The position numbers and the translations under genes were made by a program. 64,000 bases of DNA from a virus: the IMG/VR virus record IMGVR_UViG_3300027797_000016, positions 41,060-105,059 of that record, one strand, 5' to 3'. Shown here piece by piece: positions 1 through 6,565 of the stretch. The first letter of the stretch is position 1; each line of letters begins with the position of its first letter. The notes beneath the pieces are model-generated. The model searched no databases and was not told the origin of the DNA. It saw nothing but the letters and a program-made list of their open reading frames with translations.

Positions 1-136
1 CCCAAGTCATAGGAGAAAAACTAGCATCACCACCAAACGCATAACAAGTCCAGTTAGATAGTTTTGGTTGTGTGATAGTATATGTGTTTGATTTATTGTA
101 ATCAGCAGGAAAAGTATATTCAGTATATTCAGTCAT
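1..136 (-). CDS. Small hypothetical protein, C-terminal part cut by window edge
   Basis: Open frame from the ATG at 136 to the window edge, starting MTEYTEYTFPADYNKS. The segment with LSNWTCYAFGGDASF resembles the middle of the protein encoded at 3256-3534 (SNYTCYLFGGNASF), so the two are probably paralogues. Its ATG overlaps the TGA of the gene upstream (133-288), which suggests translational coupling. Function unknown. Confidence 0.6.
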   Translation of the reverse strand, partial: MTEYTEYTFPADYNKSNTYTITQPKLSNWTCYAFGGDASFSPMTW

Positions 137-288
137 CGTATTCCAATTTTGAGAGTGCCTTTCAGTTCATTATAAAGTCCATTCAATCCCTGTCTCCTAT
201 CATTATCAGTTACATCAAGAATATGATACAATAGTCGTGCCTGTTCTTCGTCCAGTGTGATTTTGTAGTTCTTTTGAATTTCAATCAT
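133..288 (-). CDS. 51-aa hypothetical protein
   Basis: Codes for a charged 51-residue protein (MIEIQKNYKITLDEEQARLLYHI...). It overlaps both neighbours through ATGA junctions (start inside the stop of 285-521, stop inside the start of the next gene). That tight fit is the main evidence that it is real. No domain recognised. Confidence 0.6.
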   Translation of the reverse strand: MIEIQKNYKITLDEEQARLLYHILDVTDNDRRQGLNGLYNELKGTLKIGIR

Positions 289-521
289 TTTGGGCAGTGG
301 AGAAAATATTTGTATTCAGAAAGCATATTATATTGCCATTGAACTAAATCACAACCTTTGTATTCACTGACAACTGTAAAAGTTCCATGTTTCTCAACTG
401 GTTCTGCAACTGCTTGTGCTTCTGGTTGTTTGAAACTCTCAAGAATAGCAGGCACCATAAAATACAGACAAGCAAGACAAAATCCAGTAAGTAATCCAAG
501 TGCGTATTGTGGGTATCTCAT
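285..521 (-). CDS. Small membrane-anchored hypothetical protein
   Basis: 78 residues with a clear N-terminal hydrophobic segment (about residues 6-27, LGLLTGFCLACLYFMVPAIL) followed by a polar domain containing two cysteines. It is probably a single-pass inner-membrane protein with a soluble C-terminal part. Coupled to its neighbours by 4-bp overlaps. Function unknown. Confidence 0.65.
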   Translation of the reverse strand: MRYPQYALGLLTGFCLACLYFMVPAILESFKQPEAQAVAEPVEKHGTFTVVSEYKGCDLVQWQYNMLSEYKYFLHCPK

Positions 522-1267
522 CGTAGTTTCCTCTTGATTTTATTGAGACAATCGTTGAAACCTTCTACAGTACACTCAACATAAGCATTTTGAGACCCAG
601 CGGCAGATTGTTCTTTCGGCAACCATTCTTCAATGGCATCCACAAGTTCCTGAAGTGATGTTTCTTTCTTGGTGAATGTATCATCCCACCAGTCAGCAAT
701 CACATCATAAAGAGTTTGTGGTTTGGTAGATGAAACTACACCTTGCTTGACTGCTTCCCTGAATGCTTCTTTCAATCCATCAGCAACTTGCTCTGGTGTT
801 TGAGGTTTCAAACAATCTAATGGGTCTTTATCTGGATTTTCTTCACACCATTTCTTACTCTCACGAACAGCATCTTTTATTTGTTGTCCTTTCCCATAAG
901 TAAATACCGCCCACCTAAACCAAGCAGCAGGAGAAAGTTCATAATAACCATCACTCAAATATCCACTCAACTTTTCACCAAAACGAAGAGCAACAGATTT
1001 CCATTCATTATCTTCTTGTTCTTCTTGAACTTTTTCCATTACTTCCTTTGCGGTAGAGATTGCGTAAGCAAACTCATATCCTGCTTGGAAACCTTGCCAC
1101 CTTGTATCATCATACTGGGAGTCAGTTTCTAATTCAGGATATTGCCCCCACCAATCTTTGTAGCATTCTTCTACTGGTGATTTTGTTCGTTGCTGTTCTT
1201 CAAGTTTTTGTAGTTTCTCTTGGAGAATAGCAATATCCTCTTTGAGTTGTTGAATAGTTTCAGTCAT
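518..1267 (-). CDS. Hypothetical protein with N-terminal coiled coil
   Basis: 249 residues. Residues 1-30 are heptad-rich (ETIQQLKEDIAILQEKLQKL) and should form a coiled coil. The middle is rich in Trp and Tyr. Around residue 155 there is a PQTPEQVADGLKEAF segment that recurs in the proteins at 3256-3534 (PQTPDEVDAGLRGAM) and 10250-10543 (RTPDELAQGL), so a short shared motif circulates among the small proteins of this phage. ATG overlaps the upstream stop. No catalytic motif seen. Confidence 0.7.
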   Translation of the reverse strand: MTETIQQLKEDIAILQEKLQKLEEQQRTKSPVEECYKDWWGQYPELETDSQYDDTRWQGFQAGYEFAYAISTAKEVMEKVQEEQEDNEWKSVALRFGEKLSGYLSDGYYELSPAAWFRWAVFTYGKGQQIKDAVRESKKWCEENPDKDPLDCLKPQTPEQVADGLKEAFREAVKQGVVSSTKPQTLYDVIADWWDDTFTKKETSLQELVDAIEEWLPKEQSAAGSQNAYVECTVEGFNDCLNKIKRKLR

Positions 1268-1467
1268 TTCAAGTTCTCCCTTGCTTTGCGAGCAGTATCA
1301 TAAAGTTCCCGAAGTCGTTGCGACCTCTCCTCTCGTTTTTTGACTTGTTCTGGACTATTATGCCACACACTATCAGTTCCGTGTAAAGGGCAATCTGGAT
1401 TGAGGTTTTGAGTGTTTGAAGTTTTGGTTCCTATTTGAATGTAGGAACAGGTGCATTTGGTAGTCAT
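1264..1467 (-). CDS. Small Cys-containing hypothetical protein
   Basis: 67 residues. N-terminal CTC and a later CPLHG could bind one zinc ion (Cys5, Cys7, Cys26, His29). The C-terminal half is a highly charged helix (VKKREERSQRLRELYDTARK). It starts at an ATG overlapping the upstream gene's stop. Zinc binding is an inference from Cys/His spacing only. Confidence 0.6.
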   Translation of the reverse strand: MTTKCTCSYIQIGTKTSNTQNLNPDCPLHGTDSVWHNSPEQVKKREERSQRLRELYDTARKARENLK

Positions 1468-1649
1468 ACATCCTCCATATCAAAACTCATATCATATTTT
1501 GGTAGTGGTTGTCCTGCTACATTATAGCACCAATCACAAAAGTTCATACTCTCTACCATATCAACATCCCATCCACAACACTCCACAGCACTATGAAGTG
1601 TGGAAAGAAACTCTGGTGTGAGAAGTTCTTTGAGTTCTTGTTTCGTCAT
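1464..1649 (-). CDS. 61-aa hypothetical protein
   Basis: 61 residues starting MTKQELKELLTPEFLSTLH, with four cysteines in the middle (CCGWDVD, CDWCYN). Starts at the ATG overlapping the stop of 1646-1825 (ATGA). Function unknown. Confidence 0.6.
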   Translation of the reverse strand: MTKQELKELLTPEFLSTLHSAVECCGWDVDMVESMNFCDWCYNVAGQPLPKYDMSFDMEDV

Positions 1650-1825
1650 CGGTTCATCCAGTCTCTCAAATCAACAATTTCATACCAGTCATACCTATAC
1701 TTTTGTTTTGATATTTCCTCCCATTTTTCTTTTGCTTCCTCTTTGGTTTCGTAGCATTCAATCCAATCATCAGTATAGGCAGAAGGATAATAGTTGTCTC
1801 CAGCAATCAATAGATAAGGTTTCAT
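1646..1825 (-). CDS. 59-aa hypothetical protein
   Basis: Reads MKPYLLIAGDNYYPSAYTDD... to NR-stop. The pattern (short beta strands, then a helix with ETKEEAKEKWEEI) is common in small cyanophage proteins. It fills the gap between neighbouring genes exactly and overlaps the next gene by ATGA. Function unknown. Confidence 0.6.
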   Translation of the reverse strand: MKPYLLIAGDNYYPSAYTDDWIECYETKEEAKEKWEEISKQKYRYDWYEIVDLRDWMNR

Positions 1826-1828
1826 CGT

Positions 1829-1918
1829 TCAGCAACCACATCGTTGATAGTGAGCAAAATCACTCAAACTGGTGCTACCATATTCTACAACACCATCAAG
1901 TAAGCAAAGGTAGTTCAT
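1829..1918 (-). CDS. 29-aa putative microprotein
   Basis: A 29-residue frame (MNYLCLLDGVVEYGS...) whose ATG overlaps the stop of 1915-2100 and whose stop precedes the next start by four bases. It is too short for statistical support; the evidence is its fit into the chain of coupled genes. It ends in CGC, so it carries several cysteines for its size. Confidence 0.4.
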   Translation of the reverse strand: MNYLCLLDGVVEYGSTSLSDFAHYQRCGC

Positions 1919-2100
1919 TTCAGTTGCTCCAAGCAAATAGAACAGAGACAATCATCAGTTTTAGGAACTCTAAACATAATATGGTTTCCAGAGCAACAAT
2001 CTCTATCACCACATTTTCTACATTCATCACAAACCCACTCCTTTTGATTACGACATTTTACGAAATCTTCAAGAGTGTATTGTTGGAGAATAGAAGTCAT
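1915..2100 (-). CDS. Small cysteine-rich, probable zinc-binding protein
   Basis: 61 residues with nine cysteines: one at C16, then CDECRKCGDRDCC in the middle and CLCSIC near the end. Two CxxC pairs plus a further cluster fit one or two structural zinc sites. Possible roles are nucleic-acid or protein binding, but no family is recognised. Coupled to its neighbours on both sides. Confidence 0.6.
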   Translation of the reverse strand: MTSILQQYTLEDFVKCRNQKEWVCDECRKCGDRDCCSGNHIMFRVPKTDDCLCSICLEQLK

Positions 2101-2246
2101 TCTAATACATCAGTAAGTTTGTTATACATCCAAGAGATTATGAGTGCCTGTCCCCAAGTAAGAGGAAAGAAAGATACAAGTGCCCAACCCATCAATCCCA
2201 CAAAAATATAAAATCCAATTGTTTCACCAATCTCTTGTTTAGTCAT
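2097..2246 (-). CDS. Small inner-membrane protein
   Basis: Start chosen at the ATG at 2246 (MTKQEIGETIGFYIF), which overlaps the upstream stop by ATGA. A longer frame opening at 2285 would run into the upstream gene. Residues 9-40 hold one long or two short hydrophobic segments (GFYIFVGLMGWALVSFFPL, then ALIISWMY). Likely an integral membrane peptide; function unknown. Confidence 0.6.
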   Translation of the reverse strand: MTKQEIGETIGFYIFVGLMGWALVSFFPLTWGQALIISWMYNKLTDVLE

Positions 2247-2425
2247 TTGAGGTTCCTCATCAATCGTGCGTAAGAATAATTCCAAGTAGAAGGGTCTTCT
2301 GGGTCAAAAGGGTTCTTGTATTCTTTTGGTTCATAAGGTTCTGGTGTATATTGGAAGAATTTAGAAGCAATATAAGAACCAAGACAAGGAAACAGAAAGC
2401 AAAGAAGAGCAGATGTAAGGGTCAT
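2243..2425 (-). CDS. 60-aa membrane-associated protein, first gene after an early promoter
   Basis: N-terminal hydrophobic stretch (LTSALLCFLFPCLGSYIAS) then a Pro/Glu-rich tail (YTPEPYEPKEYKNPF). The first third resembles a signal anchor. It is the first gene behind the promoter module at 2449-2505, with a leader of about 20 nt and no obvious Shine-Dalgarno. Function unknown. Confidence 0.65.
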   Translation of the reverse strand: MTLTSALLCFLFPCLGSYIASKFFQYTPEPYEPKEYKNPFDPEDPSTWNYSYARLMRNLK

Positions 2426-2448
2426 CAGGGTTGTTTGTGTATGAAACT

Positions 2449-2505
2449 ATTATAAGGCATCAGGGCACCGAGTTCAAGTGCCCTGTGCCGGTTCTTCAAG
2501 TGTCC
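2449..2505 (-). promoter_or_regulatory. Repeated early promoter module 1
   Basis: Minus strand: conserved box ending in GAACCGGCACA (2484-2505), then a dyad CAGGGCAC/GTGCCCTG (2461-2485) with TTGAAC (2472-2477) in its loop, a 17-bp spacer and TATAAT (2449-2454). The -35/-10 pair fits a host sigma70 promoter. The dyad over the -35 could be an operator or an attenuating hairpin. Box, dyad and -10 recur at seven other places in the window. Confidence 0.8.
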
Positions 2506-2876
2506 CCAACAGAGTTGAGAGCAAGACCAATTCTACTAATTTTATTTTCTAAACTATTGTAATACTGATAAACATAATTATCATCAAGATTATCATTTTT
2601 TGCTTTCCTCACAAGAGCAAGCAAATCGTTAATCTCATAATTACTAAAGGGTTCTACCGTCCATTCACCGATAGATACAACTTTTTTAGTCATCAGGTGT
2701 CTTTGTGTGTATGAATGTATTATAAGGCATCTGGTGCCCCTGTGGAGTGGTGTCTGTGCCAGTTCGTCAAGTGTCCTCTGCTCTTCAAGGATTATTTCAA
2801 AAATCATTCTGGTGTAGCTTTCTGTTGCTCCCCAGTGTCTTGCTAATCTTATAATGTCTTTATGTTTATTAGTCAT
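2496..2876 (-). CDS. Hypothetical protein reading through an internal promoter; alternative start at 2693
   Basis: From the ATG at 2876 (MTNKHKDIIRLARHWGATE) the frame is open for 126 codons. It passes through promoter module 2 (2719-2776), coding RTLDELAQ across the box. A second ATG at 2693 (MTKKVVSIGEW) sits in the usual place behind that promoter and would give a separate 65-residue protein ending in GDT. In sister modules the upstream gene stops inside or near the box; here the frame does not. Either two genes have fused or two nested products are made. Function unknown. Confidence 0.55.
   Translation of the reverse strand: MTNKHKDIIRLARHWGATESYTRMIFEIILEEQRTLDELAQTPLHRGTRCLIIHSYTQRHLMTKKVVSIGEWTVEPFSNYEINDLLALVRKAKNDNLDDNYVYQYYNSLENKISRIGLALNSVGDT
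2719..2776 (-). promoter_or_regulatory. Repeated early promoter module 2
   Basis: Shares the box (2755-2776, GGACACTTGACGAACTGGCA) and the CAGATGCCTTATAATA stretch (-10 at 2719-2724) with the other modules, but there is no TTGAAC-like -35 at 17 bp. If active it may need an activator that reads the box. It lies wholly inside an open reading frame. Confidence 0.65.
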
Positions 2877-3117
2877 CCCCATAAACCTCAAAGATAATTT
2901 TTGCTCCACCCATTACATCCCTTTCCATACTCATACTCAACACCTGTGCCCTACTAGTTTGGAGTTGTTCTGCTACTTGTTGAAAAGATACTTTCAAGTC
3001 ATTAGGGTCATAACATTTTGCGAGTTTTCGTAGTTTTGATTTCTCTACTGGTTTTGGAGGTTCTGGTGGTTTTGGATTATGGATTTCATTATATTTTTCA
3101 ATTAGTGGATTAGTCAT
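2869..3117 (-). CDS. 82-aa hypothetical protein
   Basis: Basic, proline-rich N-terminus (NPKPPEPPKPVEKSKLRKL), then a segment (SFQQVAEQLQTSRAQVLSMS) with helix-turn-helix-like spacing, and a C-terminal beta-rich end (MGGAKIIFEVYGDD). A nucleic-acid-binding role is possible but unproven. Overlaps the upstream stop by 8 bp. Confidence 0.6.
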   Translation of the reverse strand: MTNPLIEKYNEIHNPKPPEPPKPVEKSKLRKLAKCYDPNDLKVSFQQVAEQLQTSRAQVLSMSMERDVMGGAKIIFEVYGDD

Positions 3118-3259
3118 TTTCTTTACAATACCTTTGATATTCCCAATGATGAACCATTTCTACAAGGTCTTTGGTAACTAAACAATCTTCATTATCTTTA
3201 ATTTTATCCCAATCAATAGGATTTTTTTCACTCCATTCTTCGTAGGTTAGTTTAGTCAT
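3110..3259 (-). CDS. 49-aa hypothetical protein
   Basis: Short acidic and aromatic protein (MTKLTYEEWSEKNPIDWDK...). ATG overlaps the TGA of 3256-3534 and its own stop overlaps the next start. No domain recognised. Confidence 0.55.
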   Translation of the reverse strand: MTKLTYEEWSEKNPIDWDKIKDNEDCLVTKDLVEMVHHWEYQRYCKEND

Positions 3260-3534
3260 TTGTTCTTCACCCAGTTACAATCTAAAAATACTTTCATAAA
3301 AAACCTCACCCAAGCATTAGGAACTTTACCTTCTTCTGGTGTCCAAGTGATAGAAGAAAATGAGGCATTACCACCAAAAAGGTAGCAGGTATAGTTAGAT
3401 TGTTTTGGTTGGTGAATAAAAAGATAATCGTTGGGAATTGGGAATACACCATCTTCCTTTGCTTGTTTCATAGCACCACGAAGTCCAGCATCTACTTCAT
3501 CTGGTGTTTGTGGCGTTGGTTGATATTCAGTCAT
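3256..3534 (-). CDS. Hypothetical protein, paralogue of the gene at the window start
   Basis: Start taken at the ATG at 3534 (MTEYQPTPQTPDEVDAGL), just before the upstream stop; upstream alternatives overlap more. 92 residues: the recurring PDEVDAGLRGAMKQAK motif, then a beta-rich part with SNYTCYLFGGNASFSSITW that matches the partial gene at 1-136. Role unknown. Confidence 0.6.
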   Translation of the reverse strand: MTEYQPTPQTPDEVDAGLRGAMKQAKEDGVFPIPNDYLFIHQPKQSNYTCYLFGGNASFSSITWTPEEGKVPNAWVRFFMKVFLDCNWVKNK

Positions 3535-3997
3535 AAGGAATCCATTCAGCAAAACTAAAGATATACGCAAGTCCCCATTCTAATGTATGAGGTGGTAGTT
3601 CGTCAATATGATTAAACGCAAGTCGTCTTGCTTCCAAGATGCGTTCTTTACCTACCGCAAGTAGATTTGCTTTAGAACCTTTGAGAAACTCATTATAATC
3701 TGCCTGATTATTCTGTTTCGCACCAGAGATATACAATCGTCTCATTTCAGTAAAAAGTTCTGCGGTTTCGGGGGCAAATGTAATCACTTCTTCCCCCAAA
3801 GGGATTTCCATAGTTTTCATCGCACTCATTGAAAATTTCATCGCATCTCTGGTTTCTTCTACTGATAAGGCATCCTCATCCTCATCACGAAACTTATGTT
3901 GTATTATACCGTTACTGCACTCAACTAATCTTAAAAGAGCAATCTTGTCCTTCTCAGAGTCAGGTAGTGCTTGAAATCTTGCGTCCCAGTCAATCAT
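3527..3997 (-). CDS. 156-aa hypothetical protein
   Basis: Start taken at the ATG at 3997 (MIDWDARFQALPDSEKD), which overlaps the endonuclease stop by ATGA. Mostly helical with no recognisable motif. It follows the GIY-YIG gene directly, so it lies at the downstream edge of that insertion. Confidence 0.65.
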   Translation of the reverse strand: MIDWDARFQALPDSEKDKIALLRLVECSNGIIQHKFRDEDEDALSVEETRDAMKFSMSAMKTMEIPLGEEVITFAPETAELFTEMRRLYISGAKQNNQADYNEFLKGSKANLLAVGKERILEARRLAFNHIDELPPHTLEWGLAYIFSFAEWIPYD

Positions 3998-4665
3998 TTT
4001 CTTCCAAGTCTCCAACCATCACCGGGACATTCTACCATCCTTTTACAATTTCCGCAACCATCATTCCACCACTTTTTACCTTTTCGTGTCTCACTCATTT
4101 TTCTTCTGGTTTCTTTGGAAAGGATTTTACCTTTTCGTGTCTCACTCATTTTTCTTCTGGTTTCTTCTGAAACAGGTCTGCCTTTAAGACCTTCAATTAT
4201 TTTATCTATATGCTCTTTTGAGAGAGTTTTACCAATTTGTGACTCACTCATTTTTCTTCTGGTTTCTTCCGAATGAATTTTACCATAGTTATGATTTTTT
4301 TCCCCTCTCCTTGCTTCACTCATTTTTTTTCTAGTTTCTTCTGAAGGGGTTCTTTCTCTCATTTTTTTTCTGGTTTCTTCACTAAAAACATAACCAGAAG
4401 CACCATCACCACCATCTGTAAGGTTGTGAAGAATACCAGTTCCCAAATCTTTCCTACCAAACACAGCAATCATATAGATTTCGTGTCTAAATGCTTCTTC
4501 TTCTGTTAAGTTTTGTTTGAGGAATATAATTCTTGATTTATCTTTGGGTGGGTTATTTCGTCTGTTTGTAGAATAAATCCTATCTCCAGTACCTTTACCA
4601 ATATAATAAGGTGTCTTATCTTCACGCAAATATGCGTAAGTGTAAAACCTATTAGGATTTACCAT
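3994..4665 (-). CDS. Free-standing GIY-YIG homing endonuclease with NUMOD3 repeats
   Basis: Residues 5-100 form a GIY-YIG nuclease domain: the core reads YTYAYLREDKTPYYIGKG, followed by an Arg/Glu-containing helix (EEEAFRHEIYMIAVFGRK) and NLTDGGDGASGY. From about residue 110 there are at least five copies of the NUMOD3 DNA-binding motif (SEETRKKMSE, SEETRRKMSES, etc.). It ends in a short Trp-rich tail. Such proteins cut at specific sites in related phages and spread their own gene. Start chosen at the ATG at 4665 rather than upstream TTG, because the leader inverted repeat and late promoter lie upstream of it. Same family as 44250-44783. Confidence 0.92.
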   Translation of the reverse strand: MVNPNRFYTYAYLREDKTPYYIGKGTGDRIYSTNRRNNPPKDKSRIIFLKQNLTEEEAFRHEIYMIAVFGRKDLGTGILHNLTDGGDGASGYVFSEETRKKMRERTPSEETRKKMSEARRGEKNHNYGKIHSEETRRKMSESQIGKTLSKEHIDKIIEGLKGRPVSEETRRKMSETRKGKILSKETRRKMSETRKGKKWWNDGCGNCKRMVECPGDGWRLGRK

Positions 4666-4681
4666 AGTTCTGCTTCTAAAT

Positions 4682-4754
4682 TGTGTTCGCAATACTATTT
4701 ATACAAGAAAAGGTGCCCGAAGACACCCTTCCCACTCTTATGGATGCGAACACA
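4682..4754 (-). promoter_or_regulatory. Endonuclease leader: inverted repeat enclosing terminator and late promoter
   Basis: Minus strand: 5' arm TGTGTTCGCA (4745-4754) and 3' arm TGCGAACACA (4682-4691) are exact complements and can extend toward the start codon region. The loop holds a terminator hairpin and the T4-type late promoter TATAAATA (4696-4703). Early read-through RNA would fold with the region before the start codon paired. Late RNA begins inside the loop and lacks the 5' arm. Confidence 0.75.
4706..4727 (-). terminator. Rho-independent terminator inside the endonuclease leader
   Basis: Minus strand GGTGTC-UUCG-GGCACC stem-loop (4712-4727) with the stable UUCG tetraloop, followed by TTTTCTT. 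It would end most early transcription just before the GIY-YIG gene. Confidence 0.75.
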
Positions 4755-4793
4755 TTAGAGCACCAGTATTTATCTGTTTAGCACAACTCCACC

Positions 4794-4958
4794 CTATAAC
4801 AAGCAAGAAAGCATGATTTGATGTGCTAATTTGTCCCGCAAAAAATTAATTCTTTCTTCATCATACTGCTGAAAGTTTCCTTTCTTCTCCACTTTCTTAT
4901 AATAATGTAGAGCATTTATAATTATACCATAATCTTCTATTGTAATATCAATTTTCAT
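4794..4958 (-). CDS. 54-aa hypothetical protein
   Basis: MKIDITIEDYGIIINALHYY... ending HQIMLSCLL. Mixed beta-helix pattern, no known domain. Overlaps the upstream gene by 11 bp. It is the gene just upstream of the GIY-YIG insertion. A late-type GATAAATA lies downstream of its stop (about 4770). Confidence 0.55.
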   Translation of the reverse strand: MKIDITIEDYGIIINALHYYKKVEKKGNFQQYDEERINFLRDKLAHQIMLSCLL

Positions 4959-5178
4959 AACTCAATTGAATAATCTTTGATATATCTATTGTTGCGAAGA
5001 ATGCCTGTAATCCTACAATATCCCAAGTTTTAATTTTAATGGAGAACGGAACCATTACTAAACCACCAACCAAACGAAAATAACACCCTAACTTTACATC
5101 CACATAAAGAAGAATGAAGTATCCAACCAATAACAGAACACTACCAATAATACGAAGAGATGTTGGTGTTAATTTCAT
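4948..5178 (-). CDS. Small integral membrane protein
   Basis: 76 residues with two or three membrane segments (LRIIGSVLLLVGYFILLYV; YFRLVGGLVMVPFSI; a weaker one after). Polar C-terminus. Start ATG directly abuts the upstream stop. Likely in the host inner membrane; function unknown. Confidence 0.65.
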   Translation of the reverse strand: MKLTPTSLRIIGSVLLLVGYFILLYVDVKLGCYFRLVGGLVMVPFSIKIKTWDIVGLQAFFATIDISKIIQLSYEN

Positions 5179-5363
5179 TACATTCTCATTTTTAATACTT
5201 CTGCCGTTACTTCTTGTTGTTTCATATACAACTTTAGCATACCTTTGAGTGAAATCTGTAGTTCTTCTACATTCTCACAATTATCAATATTTCTTGCTAA
5301 TTTTTCATACTCAAACATCTTTGAGGGATTTGTGAGTATAATATCATCTGGATGTCCCGTCAT
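5178..5363 (-). CDS. 61-aa helical hypothetical protein
   Basis: MTGHPDDIILTNPSKMFEYEKLARNIDNCENVEEL... ending LKLYMKQQEVTAEVLKMRM. Amphipathic helices and a Met-rich C-terminus. It resembles a small protein type common in T4-like cyanophages; no function known. Confidence 0.6.
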   Translation of the reverse strand: MTGHPDDIILTNPSKMFEYEKLARNIDNCENVEELQISLKGMLKLYMKQQEVTAEVLKMRM

Positions 5364-5544
5364 TTTTCTTATAAAATTCTATTTTGAGTTGAGTAATGAG
5401 TAAATCAACTTTATCTTCAATACGAGTAAGTCGTTCCTCAATAGTATCTATACGATACTCATCAAGTGCTTCTTTTTTAACTGAATAAGGGTCAATCGTA
5501 GCCATAGTTCCTTGTAGTGAATTGAGTAGTTGTTCGTCAGTCAT
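5344..5544 (-). CDS. 66-aa hypothetical protein with coiled coil
   Basis: Residues 30-58 (YRIDTIEERLTRIEDKVDLLITQL) show clear heptads, so a short coiled coil is likely. Overlaps its neighbours by 20 bp downstream and 8 bp upstream. Function unknown. Confidence 0.6.
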   Translation of the reverse strand: MTDEQLLNSLQGTMATIDPYSVKKEALDEYRIDTIEERLTRIEDKVDLLITQLKIEFYKKNDGTSR

Positions 5545-5743
5545 TTACCACCTCCATAAACTCATCATAAGACAAATCAACAAAATCTTCATAATACAAT
5601 TTATTCACAATTTTATTCACCACTTCTAAATCAAAATATTTTTCTAATTCAGTTCTGGTTTCGCAGGATACTCTTCCGTGTCCGTCGTGAGTTGTTTTTA
5701 GTTTCTCAAAGGAACTCATATCAAAAATATTAGTATCAGTCAT
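5537..5743 (-). CDS. 68-aa hypothetical protein
   Basis: Acidic, helical C-terminus (VVNKIVNKLYYEDFVDLSYDEF). Its ATG overlaps the upstream stop. No domain recognised. Confidence 0.6.
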   Translation of the reverse strand: MTDTNIFDMSSFEKLKTTHDGHGRVSCETRTELEKYFDLEVVNKIVNKLYYEDFVDLSYDEFMEVVND

Positions 5744-5930
5744 TTTGTGTCTCCTCTGGTTCTATCCATTCTTTATAGTCATCTGCTTTTACATAAGGAG
5801 CAGTTTCCCAATCACTCCATTCTTTCCAGAGAGGGGGAGCAATACAACCTCTAGGCAACTGATTTTTATACCGATACTGAAAATCTGGACGGCACATCAG
5901 TCCATTATCAACCACTCGGATTTCGATCAT
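5736..5930 (-). CDS. 64-aa hypothetical protein
   Basis: Trp- and Pro-rich (PPLWKEWSDWETAPYVKADDY). Start ATG overlaps the stop of 5927-6094 (ATGA). Function unknown. Confidence 0.6.
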   Translation of the reverse strand: MIEIRVVDNGLMCRPDFQYRYKNQLPRGCIAPPLWKEWSDWETAPYVKADDYKEWIEPEETQND

Positions 5931-6094
5931 TCTTTCTCTCCAAATCTAAAAGGATAAAGTCGTTTCACACCACCAGAAGCATACTTGATTTCATCTTCTA
6001 ATTGACGAATATAAACGAAAATTGAGTATGGAACCTCAAAGTGCTCTAACTCTTTGGTCTCATTATTATAGCACGAAATGTAGGATTTACTCAT
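5927..6094 (-). CDS. 55-aa hypothetical protein
   Basis: MSKSYISCYNNETKELEHFEV... with a C-terminal basic end (VKRLYPFRFGEKE). Fits exactly between coupled genes. Function unknown. Confidence 0.6.
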   Translation of the reverse strand: MSKSYISCYNNETKELEHFEVPYSIFVYIRQLEDEIKYASGGVKRLYPFRFGEKE

Positions 6095-6338
6095 CATCTA
6101 ACACTTCATCCCTTTCAATAAGTTCATCATATTCATCAAGTTGAGTTTCGTATTTGATAAATCTCAAGTTATTCAACATCTCAAAAAGTTCAGTTTTCTC
6201 ATCAATTAATTCTTTACGATAATTATCACTAAAAACTAATTTAAGTTTTTCTTCTGGATGATTTAACTCTTGTTTAATATATTCGTATCTTTTAGATAGT
6301 ATGGTCTCACACCTTTCAATCGTTTCTACGAGTTTCAT
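6087..6338 (-). CDS. 83-aa charged helical protein
   Basis: Almost fully helical by composition (ERCETILSKRYEYIKQEL; EKTELFEMLNNLRFIKYETQLDEYDEL), probably a helical hairpin or coiled coil. ATGA-type overlap with its neighbour. Function unknown. Confidence 0.6.
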   Translation of the reverse strand: MKLVETIERCETILSKRYEYIKQELNHPEEKLKLVFSDNYRKELIDEKTELFEMLNNLRFIKYETQLDEYDELIERDEVLDDE

Positions 6339-6565
6339 TTCAGTTCCTCAATAGTCAGTTTCAGTCCGTTTCCATTATCGTCAATTGTTTTGTTGATAAA
6401 GTCCTCATAATCACCAATATCTTCCCAAGCACCAAACTTATAATAGAGTGTCTTCTCAACATAATGCTGATACATTCTTTCAGTCTCTTCAACATCTCCA
6501 TCACACCATTCACTAAAAGTTTCAGGAGTGAGTGTGATTTCTGCTGTGATTTTTACTGGTTTCAT
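6335..6565 (-). CDS. 76-aa hypothetical protein
   Basis: Starts MKPVKITAEITLTPETFSEW and carries an acidic central part. The N-terminal strand followed by PETFSEWC recalls small antirestriction-like or inhibitor folds, but there is no firm match. Coupled on both sides. Confidence 0.6.
   Translation of the reverse strand: MKPVKITAEITLTPETFSEWCDGDVEETERMYQHYVEKTLYYKFGAWEDIGDYEDFINKTIDDNGNGLKLTIEELK

Noticed and set aside
1600-2211. Plus-strand open frame of 203 codons
   Set aside because: It is antisense to a chain of tightly coupled small genes and reads as Ser/Gln-rich noise.
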